NCBI GenBank assembly: GCA_012932865.1
Contig: SAXG01000072.1
Coordinates: 145,620-209,619 of the forward strand
DNA from: Amylostereum areolatum
Lineage: Eukaryota; Basidiomycota; Agaricomycetes; Russulales; Stereaceae
Direction of reading: 5' to 3'
DNA: 64,000 nucleotides
Shown here: in pieces, positions 1-10,428 of the stretch
Layout: each line of letters starts with the position of its first letter
Position numbering within the stretch: position 1 is the first letter of the stretch
Made by a program: the position numbers and the translations under genes
Notes under the pieces: generated by a model
What the model saw: the letters and a program-made list of their open reading frames with translations, nothing else
Told to the model about the DNA's origin: nothing
Databases searched by the model: none

Positions 1-1800
1 CCTCCCCGGTCCCAGCACTCCCACCTCTTTGCGTATATCATCCGCCAATTCCGTGTGGAGAAATCGCGGAGGAATCTTCACCTCACGCAACGGCGTGCCA
101 TTCTTCCGTCTCCATCGCAAAAACGACAGCAGGAGTTCTCCGTCGCGAAGCGTAGCCTCCCCGAACTGGCTTTGGTCCCCGTCGTCCATCTGGATGATGC
201 TGAGCTCCTCGAGGCAGGGGAATATGCCGTGGAGCGGCTGGCCCAGGGAAGCGGAAGGTTTCACACCCTCTGCGAGCAGCGCCAGCAATCCAAAGCTGCC
301 GGGGCCTACCGCCCGGACGCGACGGACCTTCGTCGCGCCTTGAAACATTGCCGTCCATCGCGCTTGGGAACGTTCGCTGTCGACTGTGTCGTCGGCGAAG
401 GTCACGTCTCGTAGCTCGTCCATGCATATGCCCGCACAAATGTTCAGCGGGCGGTCGGAGGTCGACGCTGAGTACACGGACACGTACAGGTCGTTCGGAG
501 GCGGATCGAGTTTCTCCTCTGCGATTGAGATTTGCCAGGGCTCATCGCGGCAGGCGACGGTCATGAGTGGCCCCCTCTGCATGAGGTCGACATATAAGGC
601 CTTAGGGGGCGCTGAGCGGCCAGACGTCTGAGAGAAGAGGGTGGGGAGTGCGGCGGGATTCTCGTGGTTGAACAAGAACTCGCGAAACACGCGTGCGTGG
701 GGAGATACAAGCCGTCGGGACAGTTCTATGGCTTGTAGGGGGAAGCGAGTGGATTCGATGTAAATCTTGTTCATGCTTTCCGGAAGTTCGGCGTCTTGGG
801 AGAAGCCTTCGACGTTGTCCTCCACGTTGGATGTTGCCGCCCGGCACTCTTCCGTGTAATAGAGGTCCCGGAGGTGTGGCATGTGCTGGATGATGCCGAG
901 TATACGAGAAGGATGATCCCGCATCCAGGGATCGACGACCTGGAACTCGAAGATAGTGAGGGATCGGAACGGCCACAGGGAAGGGGGGGGTAGGGATATG
1001 GCCACGATAGTTAGTATGGCAAGATTGGGCGCTTGAAATTCGAGAAGTTGAGGCGGAAATGGGATGTGCTTCTCCCTGCCAGTATTTTGTACGCGAAACG
1101 AGGCCAACGCCGGGAGCGGGGAAGTGAACTCGGACAACGCCTCGTCAAGGCGGATTCCGTAAAGAGAGAAATATTGCACACGGGGAGATGCAGTGTTGTT
1201 TACTTCTCGGAGAAACTCGCGCGTGCTTTCCATCATGAGACCATGAGTATCGCGAAGATCGGCTTTACTGTTGTGATACCCAACCACCAGTTCCAGCGCC
1301 GCGCCTTTCGAACGCCGTAACATTTCAGACGACCATCGGCGCCGCATGATGGCATGGTTGATTTCTGCCCATAGAACGGCGTGATCCAAGGCGATCTATA
1401 AATGCAGCACGCGTTAGTTCGTCCCGCATACAGAGAAAATGGTCAGCAGAGTACCCTTCTCCACTCTCGACAAACGTGCGAAACATAAACCCATCGCAGT
1501 CCCCTCCGAAGTTTCCGGGCGGCCTGGGAAATGTTGGCTTCGGTATCATCTTCCCCGGTCGTTTTCCCGTCCAGGTATGCTAATGCTTCGTGTTTGACGA
1601 GTTCGAACACCGTAGCCAAGAGCTCCGCTGGCAGGCGTGACACGGGGACCACCTCATTTCGACGCTTCAGAAATTCGCGCGTAGTCTCGTAGAGGGCTTC
1701 GAGTTCGGCGTCGAGGGCACTTGCGTCCGAACGGGAGGGTTTGAGAGTATGTTCAAGCTGTTCGAAACGATTCTTGGCAACCGACTTCCAATAGTCCCTG
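1..1800 (-). CDS. F-box protein, partial (3' end outside window)
   Basis: The reading begins near 1800 after a probable acceptor with a short coiled region (WKSVAKNRFEQLEHTLK). It continues through an F-box at about 1560-1640 (VSRLPAELLATVFELV, then WVYVSHVCREWRR). A 59-bp intron at 1396-1454 joins WRR to IALDHAVLWAEINHA. The frame then stays open from 1395 to position 1, so the C-terminus lies to the left of the window. F-box at the N-terminus followed by a long leucine-rich stretch (LREVKIPPRFL, LPALASFRV) is the usual form of the expanded agaricomycete F-box families, which recruit substrates to SCF ubiquitin ligases. No in-frame ATG precedes the first exon I can read, because a TGA lies just upstream at about 1820. 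The true start is therefore in an exon further up (1814-2100) that I could not place. F-box family is well supported; the target is unknown. Confidence 0.8.
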
Positions 1801-2176
1801 TAGCAGTGAGCAACTAGTCAGTCGACATCGACACAAGTGATGGGTGTAAAGACTCGTATTTTACCCCGCCGTTGAGACCTGAATATGAGCCGAAGAAACT
1901 GAAGAGTTCATAGGATGAAGCTGAAATGGTGACAGGCCAAGTTGTGCATATGAGCTTGGGTGGCTCAAATCCACGGTGAAAGTTGAATTCAACTTGAACA
2001 ATGAACATGGTGGCTATTATGTATGCACCTCCGGAGTTTCCCGACAGTAAGCCTTTTCCAATTTCCCCACGAGTCATGTTCATTTTGGGGTGTAACAATG
2101 CATACAGGTATCTATGTAATTTTCTAGTACAACTTGGATGTGATTTTTTTCCCTAGCCCGTGGTGGACAAAGACGA

Positions 2177-3260
2177 TCAGAAGTATTCCGGCAGGATGTA
2201 GCGCAGCTTCGCAAGGTCCTCCTCCTTCTGACCGCCAGCCCGGGGCATAATCGAGAACTTCATCGATCCCTGCTCCTCCCCGAGGATATCACCTTCCTCC
2301 GCGGCCTGGTGGAGCGCTTCGAGTACAGTAGCAGCGACATGGCGCGATGCGTCCGCGTTGGCCTTCAGAGTCTTGAACACCTCGGCCGCGGTGACGGCCT
2401 CCTCATGTGGGCGCCACGCGTCGTAGTCCGTCGCGGTGGCGATGAGCGCATAGCTGTCCCAAAGCACGTCAGACGGCGCGCAACTGCGCTCGCGGTGGAC
2501 CAGCGCACCTGATCTCTGCCTCGCGGGCGAGCTTCGCCTCGGGGAGCACGCTCATGTTGATGAGATCGCCACCCCACAGCCGGTACATCTCGCTCTCGGC
2601 GCGGGTCGAGAACTGGGGGCCCTCCATGCACACGATGCACTTGTCCGTGAACAGCTTCACCTCGCGCCCCTCCACGCCCGCGAGCGCGCTCCGGACGGGC
2701 TCCTCGAGCCACTTGGAGAGTCGGCGGCTGAACGGATCGCCGAAGGAGACGTGCGCGACGACTGAGCCGTCGAAGAAGGTGTGCGGGCGGATGGATTTGG
2801 TGCGGTCGATAATCTGCGAGGGCAGGACGAAAGTGCCGGGCGCGATCTCCTCGCGCAGGGAGCCTACGGCGCTGAAGGCGAGGATGGCGCGCACGCCGAG
2901 GGACTTGAAGGCGGCGATGTTGGCGCGCGAGGGGACGTGGGAGGGGGAGATGGTGTGACCTGGTCCGTGGCGGGCGAGGAAGGCGACGCGGATGCCGGAA
3001 GGGAGAGCGCAGATGGTGATGGGAGACGACGGGAAACCCCATGGCTTTGCTCTGTTTCAGCAAACTCGTTACACGACAATCGAGTTTAAAAACGTACCGT
3101 TTCTGGGTTCACCTCCTTTCTGCCGACGACGATGTCATCAAGGTGAACGGGTGGACGATGAAACTGGTACATACACCACCGTAAGGTTGTCGAGGTGGTA
3201 GAGACCACTTCCTCCGATGACGCCAATAAGCACTGCATACATAGAGAAGAAATCGGCCAT
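2177..3260 (-). CDS. MEU1: S-methyl-5'-thioadenosine phosphorylase
   Basis: This enzyme cleaves methylthioadenosine with phosphate to adenine and methylthioribose-1-phosphate, in methionine salvage and polyamine metabolism. There are four exons: 3260-3175, 3119-3098, 3044-2509 and 2453-2177. The introns at 3120-3174, 3045-3097 and 2454-2508 are 53-55 bp and keep the frame exactly. Family motifs appear in order: [13 protein letters not shown] near the N-terminus, [51 protein letters not shown] and [16 protein letters not shown], then after the last intron [14 protein letters not shown]. These match the phosphate- and nucleoside-binding loops of MTAP rather than general purine nucleoside phosphorylase. 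The ATG at 3260 gives [17 protein letters not shown], slightly longer than usual but in frame. The length of about 300 residues is normal. The gene looks intact. Confidence 0.93.
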
Positions 3261-4933
3261 CGTAAAGCGTTCTGGATGAAGAATAACGCACCTCTTTCTG
3301 ATTCTGCCGAAGACATCCTGGTGGACTTGTGGTGGGCGATGAGAAAGACAACTGGCAGTGGGAGTGATCTGAGAATTTCTTTAGATAAGACAAATCTAAT
3401 CTAATCTCCGGCTCGTCAGATCTTCAGATCTGACGAGTTTCCAGCAGGCTCTCCAGCCTCCCCTTCAACTTTGTCGGAATTGTGAGCCATCAGGAAACGG
3501 CATTGGGTTGCATAGATCGTATGCTTTTAATCTAGTTCCACATCGCAAGGGAAATATAAGTCCAGAAAGACCCCAAGGCTTCATTGAATGCATCACCACG
3601 GGTTACATTGTCAGGCACCTGGCAAACCGGACAAAGTCTCAGATTTACTCTGAGTAGATATCAACAGCCCCAGCGAGCAACGGCGTTGGAAGTCATGTCA
3701 GTAGACGCCTTCGACTGCTTTCGAAACTCCAAGGCTGTAGAGGACAATTGAACTCGTGCGTTAGTTGAGGGAAGTATGGTGTTCGCAAGGAGCACCCGGA
3801 CGACAAAGAGGACGGGATCCCGGATAATTTAATAGTACGTCCTTCGACCTGCGACCTTGGAGTGCTGCGGATGCATGACCTCCGTGGACAACCCTTACGC
3901 AAGTGCAAGTGCGCGGGGCCGTCGTGTCCCGATTGAACGGCGGTCGTCCTCCAGAACACCATACGCACACTCACAAGTCCTGAAAATGAAAGACGTATCC
4001 CCGTGGTCCATGTCCAGTTCCGCCGGAAAAAAGACGCAACGAAAGCTGGAACCTGCTCTTCGGCTTCAGGCATAGCTACCCACACCGAGTCCTCCAGTCA
4101 GCGTGCACGCAACTGAGATGTCGGGCGAGCGACAGACACACCTAACAGACGAGAGGCTTATCCAGGATGGCCCGCGTCGACGTGAGAAGGCCATCGTCCT
4201 CAGATGGAAAAATAGCAAGCCGGTGAGAGGCACTGGCAAGGCGCGTCCTTCCGCACCTGCCTGGAAGACGAGTCCTTTCGGTTGGGGGGAGGGAAGCGAG
4301 ATCTGAAGATCTGAAGGGCCGAGACGGGGAAAAAAACTGGCATGAACGAGGTAAATAAGTACGGCTCGCCACAATGCTCGTACGCGTTACGCGTACCTCG
4401 TCCAGGACGTCAAGGGGACTTCGAGGGCTTGCCGCCGGCCTTCGGATCGGCACTCATAACCTTCTTCCCTTTGTGAACACGCGGATCCTGTATATTCCTG
4501 AACCTGAGCGTAGGGAGGCGTAGGGTCGACCCGTAAGCTCACCAGCATCTGTTTATCAAGATGATAAGTGTCCATCCCTACTGTTAACGAGTGATGTGTC
4601 CTCGCTTTGGGGGTGCGTCGTGGATGTCGTCGACGTCTGTGGAAGTCGTGCAGTGCGAGGATGATTCCCGAGACTCCTAAAGAAAGAAGAGTACCAAAGT
4701 GAGCTGGTAAGTAGGACGAGAAATGTCGTGTCAGCGCGGGTGTTTTATGTCGCGCAGCATAAGTACCGCGCGCATTGTACGACGTGCGGATCGAAGTCAT
4801 TGTTCTACCTTGTATGCACATACGCTTTTCTGCTCGCAACGTTGGGCAGAACTTGAAGAACCTCAGGAGGACAGGTGGTAATATTATGTTTAACCGTGCA
4901 GGCGCCGGATTTATAAGGGGCTGTCAAAATTAA
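3261..4933. other. Intergenic region, no convincing gene
   Basis: I find no gene I can defend in this 1.7-kb stretch. The best candidate is on the minus strand at about 4408-4839. A frame there begins MTSIRTSYNARGTYAARHK and has one hydrophobic segment (FGTLLSLGVSGIILAL). Possible acceptors near 4470-4485 lead to a basic tail (DPRVHKGKKVMSADPK) ending at a TGA near 4408. I could not join the pieces without a stop, so I do not call it. The region also contains a perfect palindrome at 3412-3437 and a 16-bp sequence, TCAGATCTTCAGATCT, at 3416-3431 that recurs inverted at 4299-4314. The promoters of the flanking divergent genes must lie here. Confidence 0.4.
3412..3437. repeat. Perfect 26-bp palindrome
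   Basis: The two 12-bp arms are CTCGTCAGATCT (3412-3423) and AGATCTGACGAG (3426-3437), with a 2-bp TC spacer. Pairing is complete. The core 16-mer recurs in inverted orientation at 4299-4314. It could be a cruciform-forming site, a dimeric protein-binding site or the end of a decayed element; the sequence alone does not decide. Confidence 0.6.
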
Positions 4934-6718
4934 ATGGATCACGTGTTTCCCGTTGTCATGGGCAACGGCGCGGCAGGGCGGCGCTGCGAGCCACGACGTC
5001 GAGAGCGTCGGCGAACAACGAGCGCGCACCGTCTTTTCTCGCTCCCCATTGTGCTCTACGGCCAGGACATGCCCCAAGTCCTCGCCCACGACCCCCAAGG
5101 CAAGTCCCTGCTCGCTCTCCCGACGGCCGATCGGTTTCAGACGTGCTAATCAGGCCGACCCTTTTTTGTTCTAGACATCGCTGCCATCATATCGCCATTG
5201 CCAACTCTCCCCTCGTCCCCGTCCTCGACGTCCCGCTCATCCAACTTCAAAGGTACGTCGTCCCCGACGCCGACGCTGACGGCGAGCAGCGTGCTCACAC
5301 CCTTCGCAGCGTACTCCGTCACCCCCGCATCTCCTCGGGCCAACCAACCCGAAAGCCCCGTCGTCGTCGCTCCCAGCCGCCGCGCGAGCTCCTCCCCGTT
5401 CCCCAGCCCAGGATCCTCCTTCTTGCCGCCTCCGATCCCCGGTGCCCACGAATTTGCGATAAAAACGCCCGTGCCGAAGAAACGAAGCGAGACCATGAAC
5501 GCCAAGTCCGACCCAAAGTCCAATTCTGCCACGCAGCCGCCCCGCAAGGCGAGCGCAGGCGCGAGCGAGGCTCCCCAGAGCAAGCTCAACGGTAGCGCCG
5601 TCGTCAACGGTCAGCAAACCGCCAACGTCCCCGCCGCGAGCGTCGCCCCGCCCATCGTGGAGAGCGACCTCGGGCTGAAGTCGAACGGCATGATCACCAT
5701 CCCCGCCGACCTCAACGCCCCTTCGCCTCCGATAACTCCCAAACCAACCACGTCCGCCTTCGCCTCCTCATCCCCTTCACATTTTCCCCCACAACCCCAA
5801 CCCCAACTTGAAACCCAAACCGAGGAATCTCCCACGACGCCGACGAATGACTCCCGCCCGCCCTCCGTCTTCACCCTGCCACCGTCAACCCCCAGCCGCA
5901 ACTCCCTCACCTCCTCCCGCCCCGCACCCCCATCGCCCGCCCAATCCCGAAGAACCTCGGCCGCCCTCATTCGTTCAAGACCGTCCTCTGCCACCCTCCA
6001 ATCCTCATCCTCCCGCCGCGCCTCGCGCGTTCCCCAAGAAAAAGAAAACGTGCCCGCCACCGCCCCGCCCAAACGCAAGTCCATCCTCATCAAGATCCGC
6101 GACTTTGCTTTCGCCGCCTCCGATCCGCGGCACACCAGCACCGGCCCCGACACCCCGCGCCCAACGCGCCGTCTCCAGCGCCCGATCTCCACCTGGTCGC
6201 AGTCTTCCGTCGGCTCCTCCGCCAACGGCGAGGACGACGAGGACGCCGGGCACGGCTGGGGCCTCTCCTGGGGCCTCGGCCGCCTCAGCTGGTTCAATCG
6301 CGGCAGCGTGTCCGGGCCCAACGCTGGGGCGACGGACAGCGACGACGGCGGGCCGAGCGCGACGGACTTCGCGCGCAACTTCGACCCGGATAACGAGGCC
6401 GACAACCCGTACGACTCGTGGGGCGCGCACAACGACGCGGACGAGCTCTCGGACGAGGGCGAGGGCGACGGGGAGGGCGAGGCGGGTGAGCTGCCACCGG
6501 GGATGTACCGCGCGTTGTACGCGTTCGAGCCGGAGGGGACGGCGGAGATGGCGCTCGAGGAGGACCAGGTGGTGCACGTCATCGGCAGGGGCGGCGGCGT
6601 CGGTTGGGCGGTCGCGCTTCGGGAGAACGGCGAGCACGCGCTCGTCCCCGAAGGCTACCTCGAGCTCATCAACGCCGACGAAGGACCCGACGCGGGCGTC
6701 GGTGAGGAGGTCCGCTAG
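4934..6718 (+). CDS. Disordered protein with C-terminal SH3 domain
   Basis: Exon 1 is 4934-5099 (MDHVFPVVMGN... LYGQDMPQVLAHDPQ). Exon 2 is 5175-6718, entered in frame as DIAAIISPLPTLPSSP. The intron 5100-5174 begins GCAAGT, a GC-AG intron, with a CTAAT branch point near 5146. About 400 residues are low complexity, rich in Pro, Ser and Ala, with basic patches (KRKSILIKIRDFAFAA). The last 70 residues form an SH3 fold: YRALYAFEPEGTAEMALEEDQ, then VGWAVALRENGEHALVPEGYLELI, carrying the ALYxF and ALVPxxYL signatures. SH3 domains bind proline-rich peptides in cortical-actin or signalling complexes. The arrangement recalls small fungal SH3 adaptors, but I cannot name an orthologue. The upstream ATG at 4934 is the first in frame; the ATG at 4958 is also possible. 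Confidence 0.8.
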
Positions 6719-7700
6719 GCCGCCTCCGCACCCTCCGTGGCGGGCTCTTTGGCTTGTAGTATCTGGACCTTGCGTGTGTTGTTACTCTCCCCTTTTGTGT
6801 CTTGCTTTCTCGCTCCTAATTTACTACTTGGCATGATGTTAGATGCACCTTCCCGTTGTCTCGTCCCTCGTGTACTACCCGACGCTCCGCCGTCGTAGTA
6901 TTTACTATGTTGATTGTTTCCCTTTTCCCGCTCTCGTGCTCCTGTATACCATACGCTCACCGAATTATTCTGCGTTCTAGCCCCCGAGCGCGTGGCCGTG
7001 TACCCGTGAAAGGCGTACTATCCTCCCTCATAACCTATTCCCCACTCTTGTTTCTTTTGTGTTCTTGCTGATAGACAGGACCACGATTCGGCGTAACCTT
7101 GACCTTCGTCGGCAGGGACCACGCAGTGCCATCTCCGTACCCCGCGCTTACCTCGCCTTCCATCCATCCACGCGGATTTGGAGGCTGAATGTTGTGCATA
7201 CGGCCCACAGTCACCCAACCTCTGAGGAGTTCCATCCCTCGATTCCCGAAGACAGGCATTCAACCCAAAGTTTCAAACGCTCTTCGACGTCTCTCCAAGA
7301 GGAACATTGGCCCTCAACTCGTTTGGTTCGCCACCAGTTCCCAGAAACGCGTACGTCTCCCTTCATTCTCTACCACCATTTCTGACCCCGATCGACCAAC
7401 CATGACCCGCGACAGCTCACCTTTGCCGCCCTGGAGCGCGACGACATGCGCCGACCGCACATGCGCGCTCGTGGCGGTGAACTAGACAACCTCAACTTGA
7501 AGACACGGGGCGTGGATGTGCACGGGCTGCAAGATATAACACGAGTATATACGTCGTACAACGTTCCCCGTGCAGATCACCTTAGTTGTTTTCAGGTGTG
7601 GACTGACGATGAGAGGAAGTACTGTCGGCGGATGGGTGGGTGGCAGCGAGAACTTCAATGAAGTACAATTTTACTTACAGGGGGCCGACGGAAGCTGGCT
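6719..7700. other. Intergenic region with no supported gene
   Basis: The 3' untranslated region of the SH3 gene comes first (pyrimidine-rich, 6720-7070). It is followed by about 600 bp with overlapping short frames on both strands and no recognisable domain, codon bias or splice pattern. Part of it may be decayed flanking sequence of the MYND fragment that follows. Confidence 0.4.
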
Positions 7701-7701
7701 C

Positions 7702-7985
7702 GGACGCGGTCATGTGCACGCGCTCGGGTTTCGGCAATGCGCTTCCCGGCCGTCGTCTCCTCCTCCTCCTTCCACACACCCAACACGGCGACATCCCCAT
7801 GTACATCTCCTGTGCCACCTGCTCAAGGTCAGAGCCCGTTGGAAATCTCAGTGCCAATGATTTCTGCCCTCAGGCTGTCGTCTACTACTGCGGTACGCGC
7901 CCTTCGAATTTTCTCATCCCTGTCTCCTCACCACCTTCCAGAGGAAATCCATGCCAAAAGGCCCACCATCCCGCTCAAAATTAGC
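7702..7985 (+). pseudogene. Decayed MYND zinc-finger gene fragment
   Basis: The stretch around 7800-7900 reads MYISCATCSRSEPVGNLSA, then VVYYCG followed by a GTACGC donor. It parallels MDISCAACSKPKSSGSLSA, then CHVVYYCG, of the intact gene at 10429. The bases before the ATG are also shared: GGTCATGTGCACG at 7709-7721, and TTCCACACACCCAACA compared with TTCCACACGCCAAACA. Here the second CxxC pair of the finger is lost (CAACH is replaced by NDFCPQAV). After the would-be intron the frame gives GNPCQKAHHPAQ and stops at once, where the intact copy continues KSCQKTHWPAHKQRC. I read this as a broken third copy of the N-terminal half of the MYND gene. It lacks the 565-bp insert found upstream of the 10429 copy. 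Confidence 0.65.
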
Positions 7986-8112
7986 GTTGCAGCTCTTTGC
8001 GAAGGCGACCACCGGACATGACGCTGGCTACTTGATACGTCAGCGCATCGGCTATCTCGAACTTATGTTCCTGTTTCGCTGGAGGTCCTCGCGTGTTCTT
8101 CCAGGATCAACG

Positions 8113-8399
8113 ATGTCGGATTCGAAGCCCGACATGGACAAGTGTATGCACGAGTGCGAGCTCGACGCGAACGGCAGGCGCATTCCAGATGACTTCCAGT
8201 GGAAACACCGCGCACAGCGTGCCAAGGACGCCGAAACCGTAGTGCGTGTATCCCTCTTTCGTCATCGGCGCACTTTCTGTTTTTGTCCCAGAAATGGCAA
8301 AGACTCCTGGGTAACAGGCCGCCTATACTTCTTCTCCCAAGCGACCATCGCTATCGTATCGCAAATCAAACTGTATTCCTAGTAGTGTTTTACGACTGA
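8113..8399 (+). pseudogene. Truncated third copy of the 8.7/57 kb unknown family
   Basis: Exon 1 (8113-8238) encodes MSDSKPDMDKCMHECELDAN and goes on to RIPDDFQWKHRAQRAKDAET. This is a diverged match to the start of the proteins at 9483 (-) and 56943 (+), which read DQYMLEYELDADGERIPE then QRAKDAQRA. A 53-bp intron (8239-8291) sits at the same position. Exon 2 starts KWQRLLGNRPPILLLP, matching KWQRLMDNRLPMSILP. It then leaves the family and ends QTVFLVVFYD and stop at 8399. That tail is not from this gene: QTVFLVVFHD is the end of a frame on the opposite strand at 58049, at the edge of the inverted duplication. The copy therefore keeps about 60 of 225-232 residues and is fused to the duplication boundary. 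It is possibly still transcribed but very unlikely to be functional. Confidence 0.65.
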
Positions 8400-9715
8400 A
8401 AAGGTTCACCACCGATCGACGGAAGGTCCATTAAATAGGAAGCTTGCGTGTGCGGTACGAGATACCGGTCGTCAACCAGCTTCAGAAGACTTCGGAGGGG
8501 CGTGATTATTGTGTGGGCAAGAGAGGGAAACCCTAGTGGCCACACGTTATAGCAAAAACATTGAGAACGAGTTACATTGTGCGATAGGAAACATAAAAAC
8601 TTGCAAAAAATGCGAGATAGAAAGCCGTCGAAAGCGAGGGAGTTACTGGAAAGGCACGAAAGGTCAGCACTCAGCACTCAGTACTCAGCGCTTCAACACT
8701 CAGTCTGGGGTATGGAACAAGTCCTAGTGAAAAAAGGGAAGGTTAGCGAACTGCCGTTACGGTTCAACGTTCAGGGATGTGAGTTCAAGAGCACGTACCA
8801 CATTGTTGTCAAAATCCCACCACCATCTGATCTCGGTCGTTTGGCCATCCTCATTCATGGCCTCATTCATGATCGCGATGACATCCTCGAGCGTACGCCC
8901 TGCCAATTGTATCCATCTATAACGCTCATGCATGTTATAGTTCGACCAGAGCGCAAGGATACCGTCCCACTCGAATGTAAGCGGTGACCCGACATCCAGC
9001 GTGATGCCCCCACAGGCATGCCCGAGGTGGCGAACGACGAGCGAAACAGCGATTACTTCCTCCATCCCCGTAATGTCTTCGTCTTTGAGCTCAGCGAATC
9101 TTAGTGCGTCCGTCCCGCTCCTGATGCGATCCTCTTCCGCGAGCTTCATTTCGAGCTTGTGGCGTTTAGCATAGTTGACCATGAATTGGTACTTGAATGG
9201 AAAGCCGTAGAAGAGCAGAGGGGGCCTGCTCCCGTTCTGGGCGATGGCGGCTGCGGGTAGGATAGACATCGGGAGTCGGTTATCCATAAGTCTCTGCCAT
9301 TTCTGTGCCATATTAGAAACTGCGGCGAGGATGACGGAGGGAAACACGTACTGCTCTTTGAGCATCCTTCGCACGCTGCGTGAGCTCTGGAATACGTTCG
9401 CCGTCGGCGTCGAGCTCGTATTCGAGCATATACTGATCCATGTTGGGTTCCGAAGCTGTATTTGGGGGAGACGTCAAGGACATTATCGACAGCACCACGG
9501 CGAGGGAATTGGCGAGGGTGTGTCGGCGTGGAGCGGAGTCGGCACAGTCGCAAGGGCCGTCCAAGTCATCACCTCGGCAAGCAGTTTGGTACTCCGCTTC
9601 TAAGAATTGCACATCGTCAGCGCGTAGAACATCGCCATCGTCGCGCCGTACGTGCTTTAGTTTGAGAACGCATATCCTGATGGTGCCGAGAGAAATGAGG
9701 TTCTGCAGGTGCAAC
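8371..9715 (-). repeat. Left arm of inverted segmental duplication
   Basis: This 1.35-kb segment matches 56685-58078 in inverted orientation. The shared part contains a whole two-exon gene, about 200 bp of its upstream region (LGTIRICVLKLKHVRRDDGD compared with FGTIRTCVLELKHIRRDDGD when translated) and about 400 bp downstream (the stretch around 8400-8680 compared with 57780-58075). The next gene outward, a MYND gene, is also paired with an inverted counterpart but is far more diverged. Confidence 0.85.
8757..9483 (-). CDS. Unknown protein, left paralogue (225 aa)
   Basis: I do not recognise this family. Exon 1 is 9483-9352 and exon 2 is 9302-8757, separated by a 49-bp intron (9303-9351, GTACGT...ACAG). 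The protein starts MSLTSPPNTASEPNMDQYML and contains ELDADGERIPE, LLFYGFPFKYQFMVNYAKRH, EEVIAVSLVVRHLGHACGG and an acidic/aromatic C-terminus with IRWWWDFDNNVV. It has no signal peptide and no membrane segment. Exon 2 differs from the copy at 56943-57690 at about 8 of 181 residues. Exon 1 lacks 7 residues present there (ATFFGWK), an in-frame 21-nt difference. Its 5' end faces the MYND gene at 10429. Low divergence and intact frames argue that both copies are coding. The start was chosen because both copies share this ATG and the match weakens just upstream. Confidence 0.75.
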
Positions 9716-9755
9716 GGGAGATCGCCTGAGTGCGCCTGACTCGTCAAGGCGCGGT

Positions 9756-9770
9756 GACACGGTCATGTGC
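9756..9770. repeat. 15-bp direct repeat, left (target-site duplication candidate)
   Basis: GACACGGTCATGTGC here is identical to 10336-10350. The two copies flank a 565-bp segment ending in a run of 15 A. Confidence 0.8.
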
Positions 9771-10335
9771 CAGGGCTCTCTTGACCTCTAACCACCACCA
9801 TCACTTGGGATTGGGGACCCCAAGTGGGTGCGTGGGAGGCCTGGGGAGGCGAGAACCTGACTTGCCAGGCTCGTCAAAGTCGGCAGCCCTCCGCCGCAAG
9901 CCAGCGACGTATGCGGAACGTCGTTGGTACCCGCAGAACCGAGGCCGTCGACGTGGACGACGGCCCACCCCTCCTACCCACCCCGGTTTCCCCCGCTGAG
10001 TTCTTGAGGCCCAGCAATGTCTGGCTCCCTCTCCTCTATGCGCCAGCGCTGCGAGGCGGCAGTGTGCCTGCAGCTGTCATCGACGCCCGCTGGTATGGGG
10101 TCCGGTTCTTCATGGGGCTTTGCCCCCCTTCACCGCGCGGCCCCCGCGTGCGGTTCTCCCAACGCGCCGTCTCTTGCCACTCGAGTTCGACGCATCCCTT
10201 CCTTTCAACGACCCTTCCATCCTTCTGTCCGACTCTGTTCTACCATACTTTCCGTTCACCTGTACCCTTCGGGGAGCCGCATTTAGTCTTAGGTACTTGA
10301 CGCGGGATATAAATGTATTCAAAAAAAAAAAAAAA
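9771..10335 (+). mobile_element. Retroposed insertion: poly(A)-tailed 565-bp segment between 15-bp direct repeats
   Basis: The segment starts CAGGGCTCTCTTGACC and ends in A15 at 10321-10335, directly followed by the second copy of GACACGGTCATGTGC. A 3' poly(A) tract plus a perfect 15-bp flanking repeat is the hallmark of target-primed reverse transcription, so this is a SINE or a processed transcript mobilised by a LINE. The related MYND fragment at 7702-7985 has the same upstream sequence (CGGTCATGTGCACG) without the insert, serving as an empty-site comparison. Short frames inside show no recognisable domain. I could not find a clear pol III A/B box, so SINE or retrocopy is undecided. It now lies in the promoter of the MYND gene. 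Confidence 0.7.
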
Positions 10336-10350
10336 GACACGGTCATGTGC
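10336..10350. repeat. 15-bp direct repeat, right (target-site duplication candidate)
   Basis: Identical to 9756-9770. It sits immediately after the A15 tract, 79 bp before the chosen MYND start codon. Confidence 0.8.
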
Positions 10351-10428
10351 ACGTGTTGTGCCACCGTCCGCGCTTCAATCGACTCGTCCTCTCAAGTACT
10401 GTCAGGCTTCCACACGCCAAACATCCCC

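Noticed and set aside
4387..4839. 150-codon minus-strand frame with one hydrophobic segment
   Set aside because: A basic tail in another frame ends at a TGA but could not be joined to it by a valid intron; kept only as a remark in the intergenic entry.
5808..6836. 342-codon plus-strand frame and a 323-codon minus-strand frame over the SH3 gene
   Set aside because: Pro/Arg- and Ser-rich shadows of the low-complexity coding region; the SH3 frame is the real one.
9824..10300. 158-codon plus-strand frame inside the poly(A)-tailed insert
   Set aside because: No homology recognised, no conserved pattern; more likely an untranslated retroposed segment.
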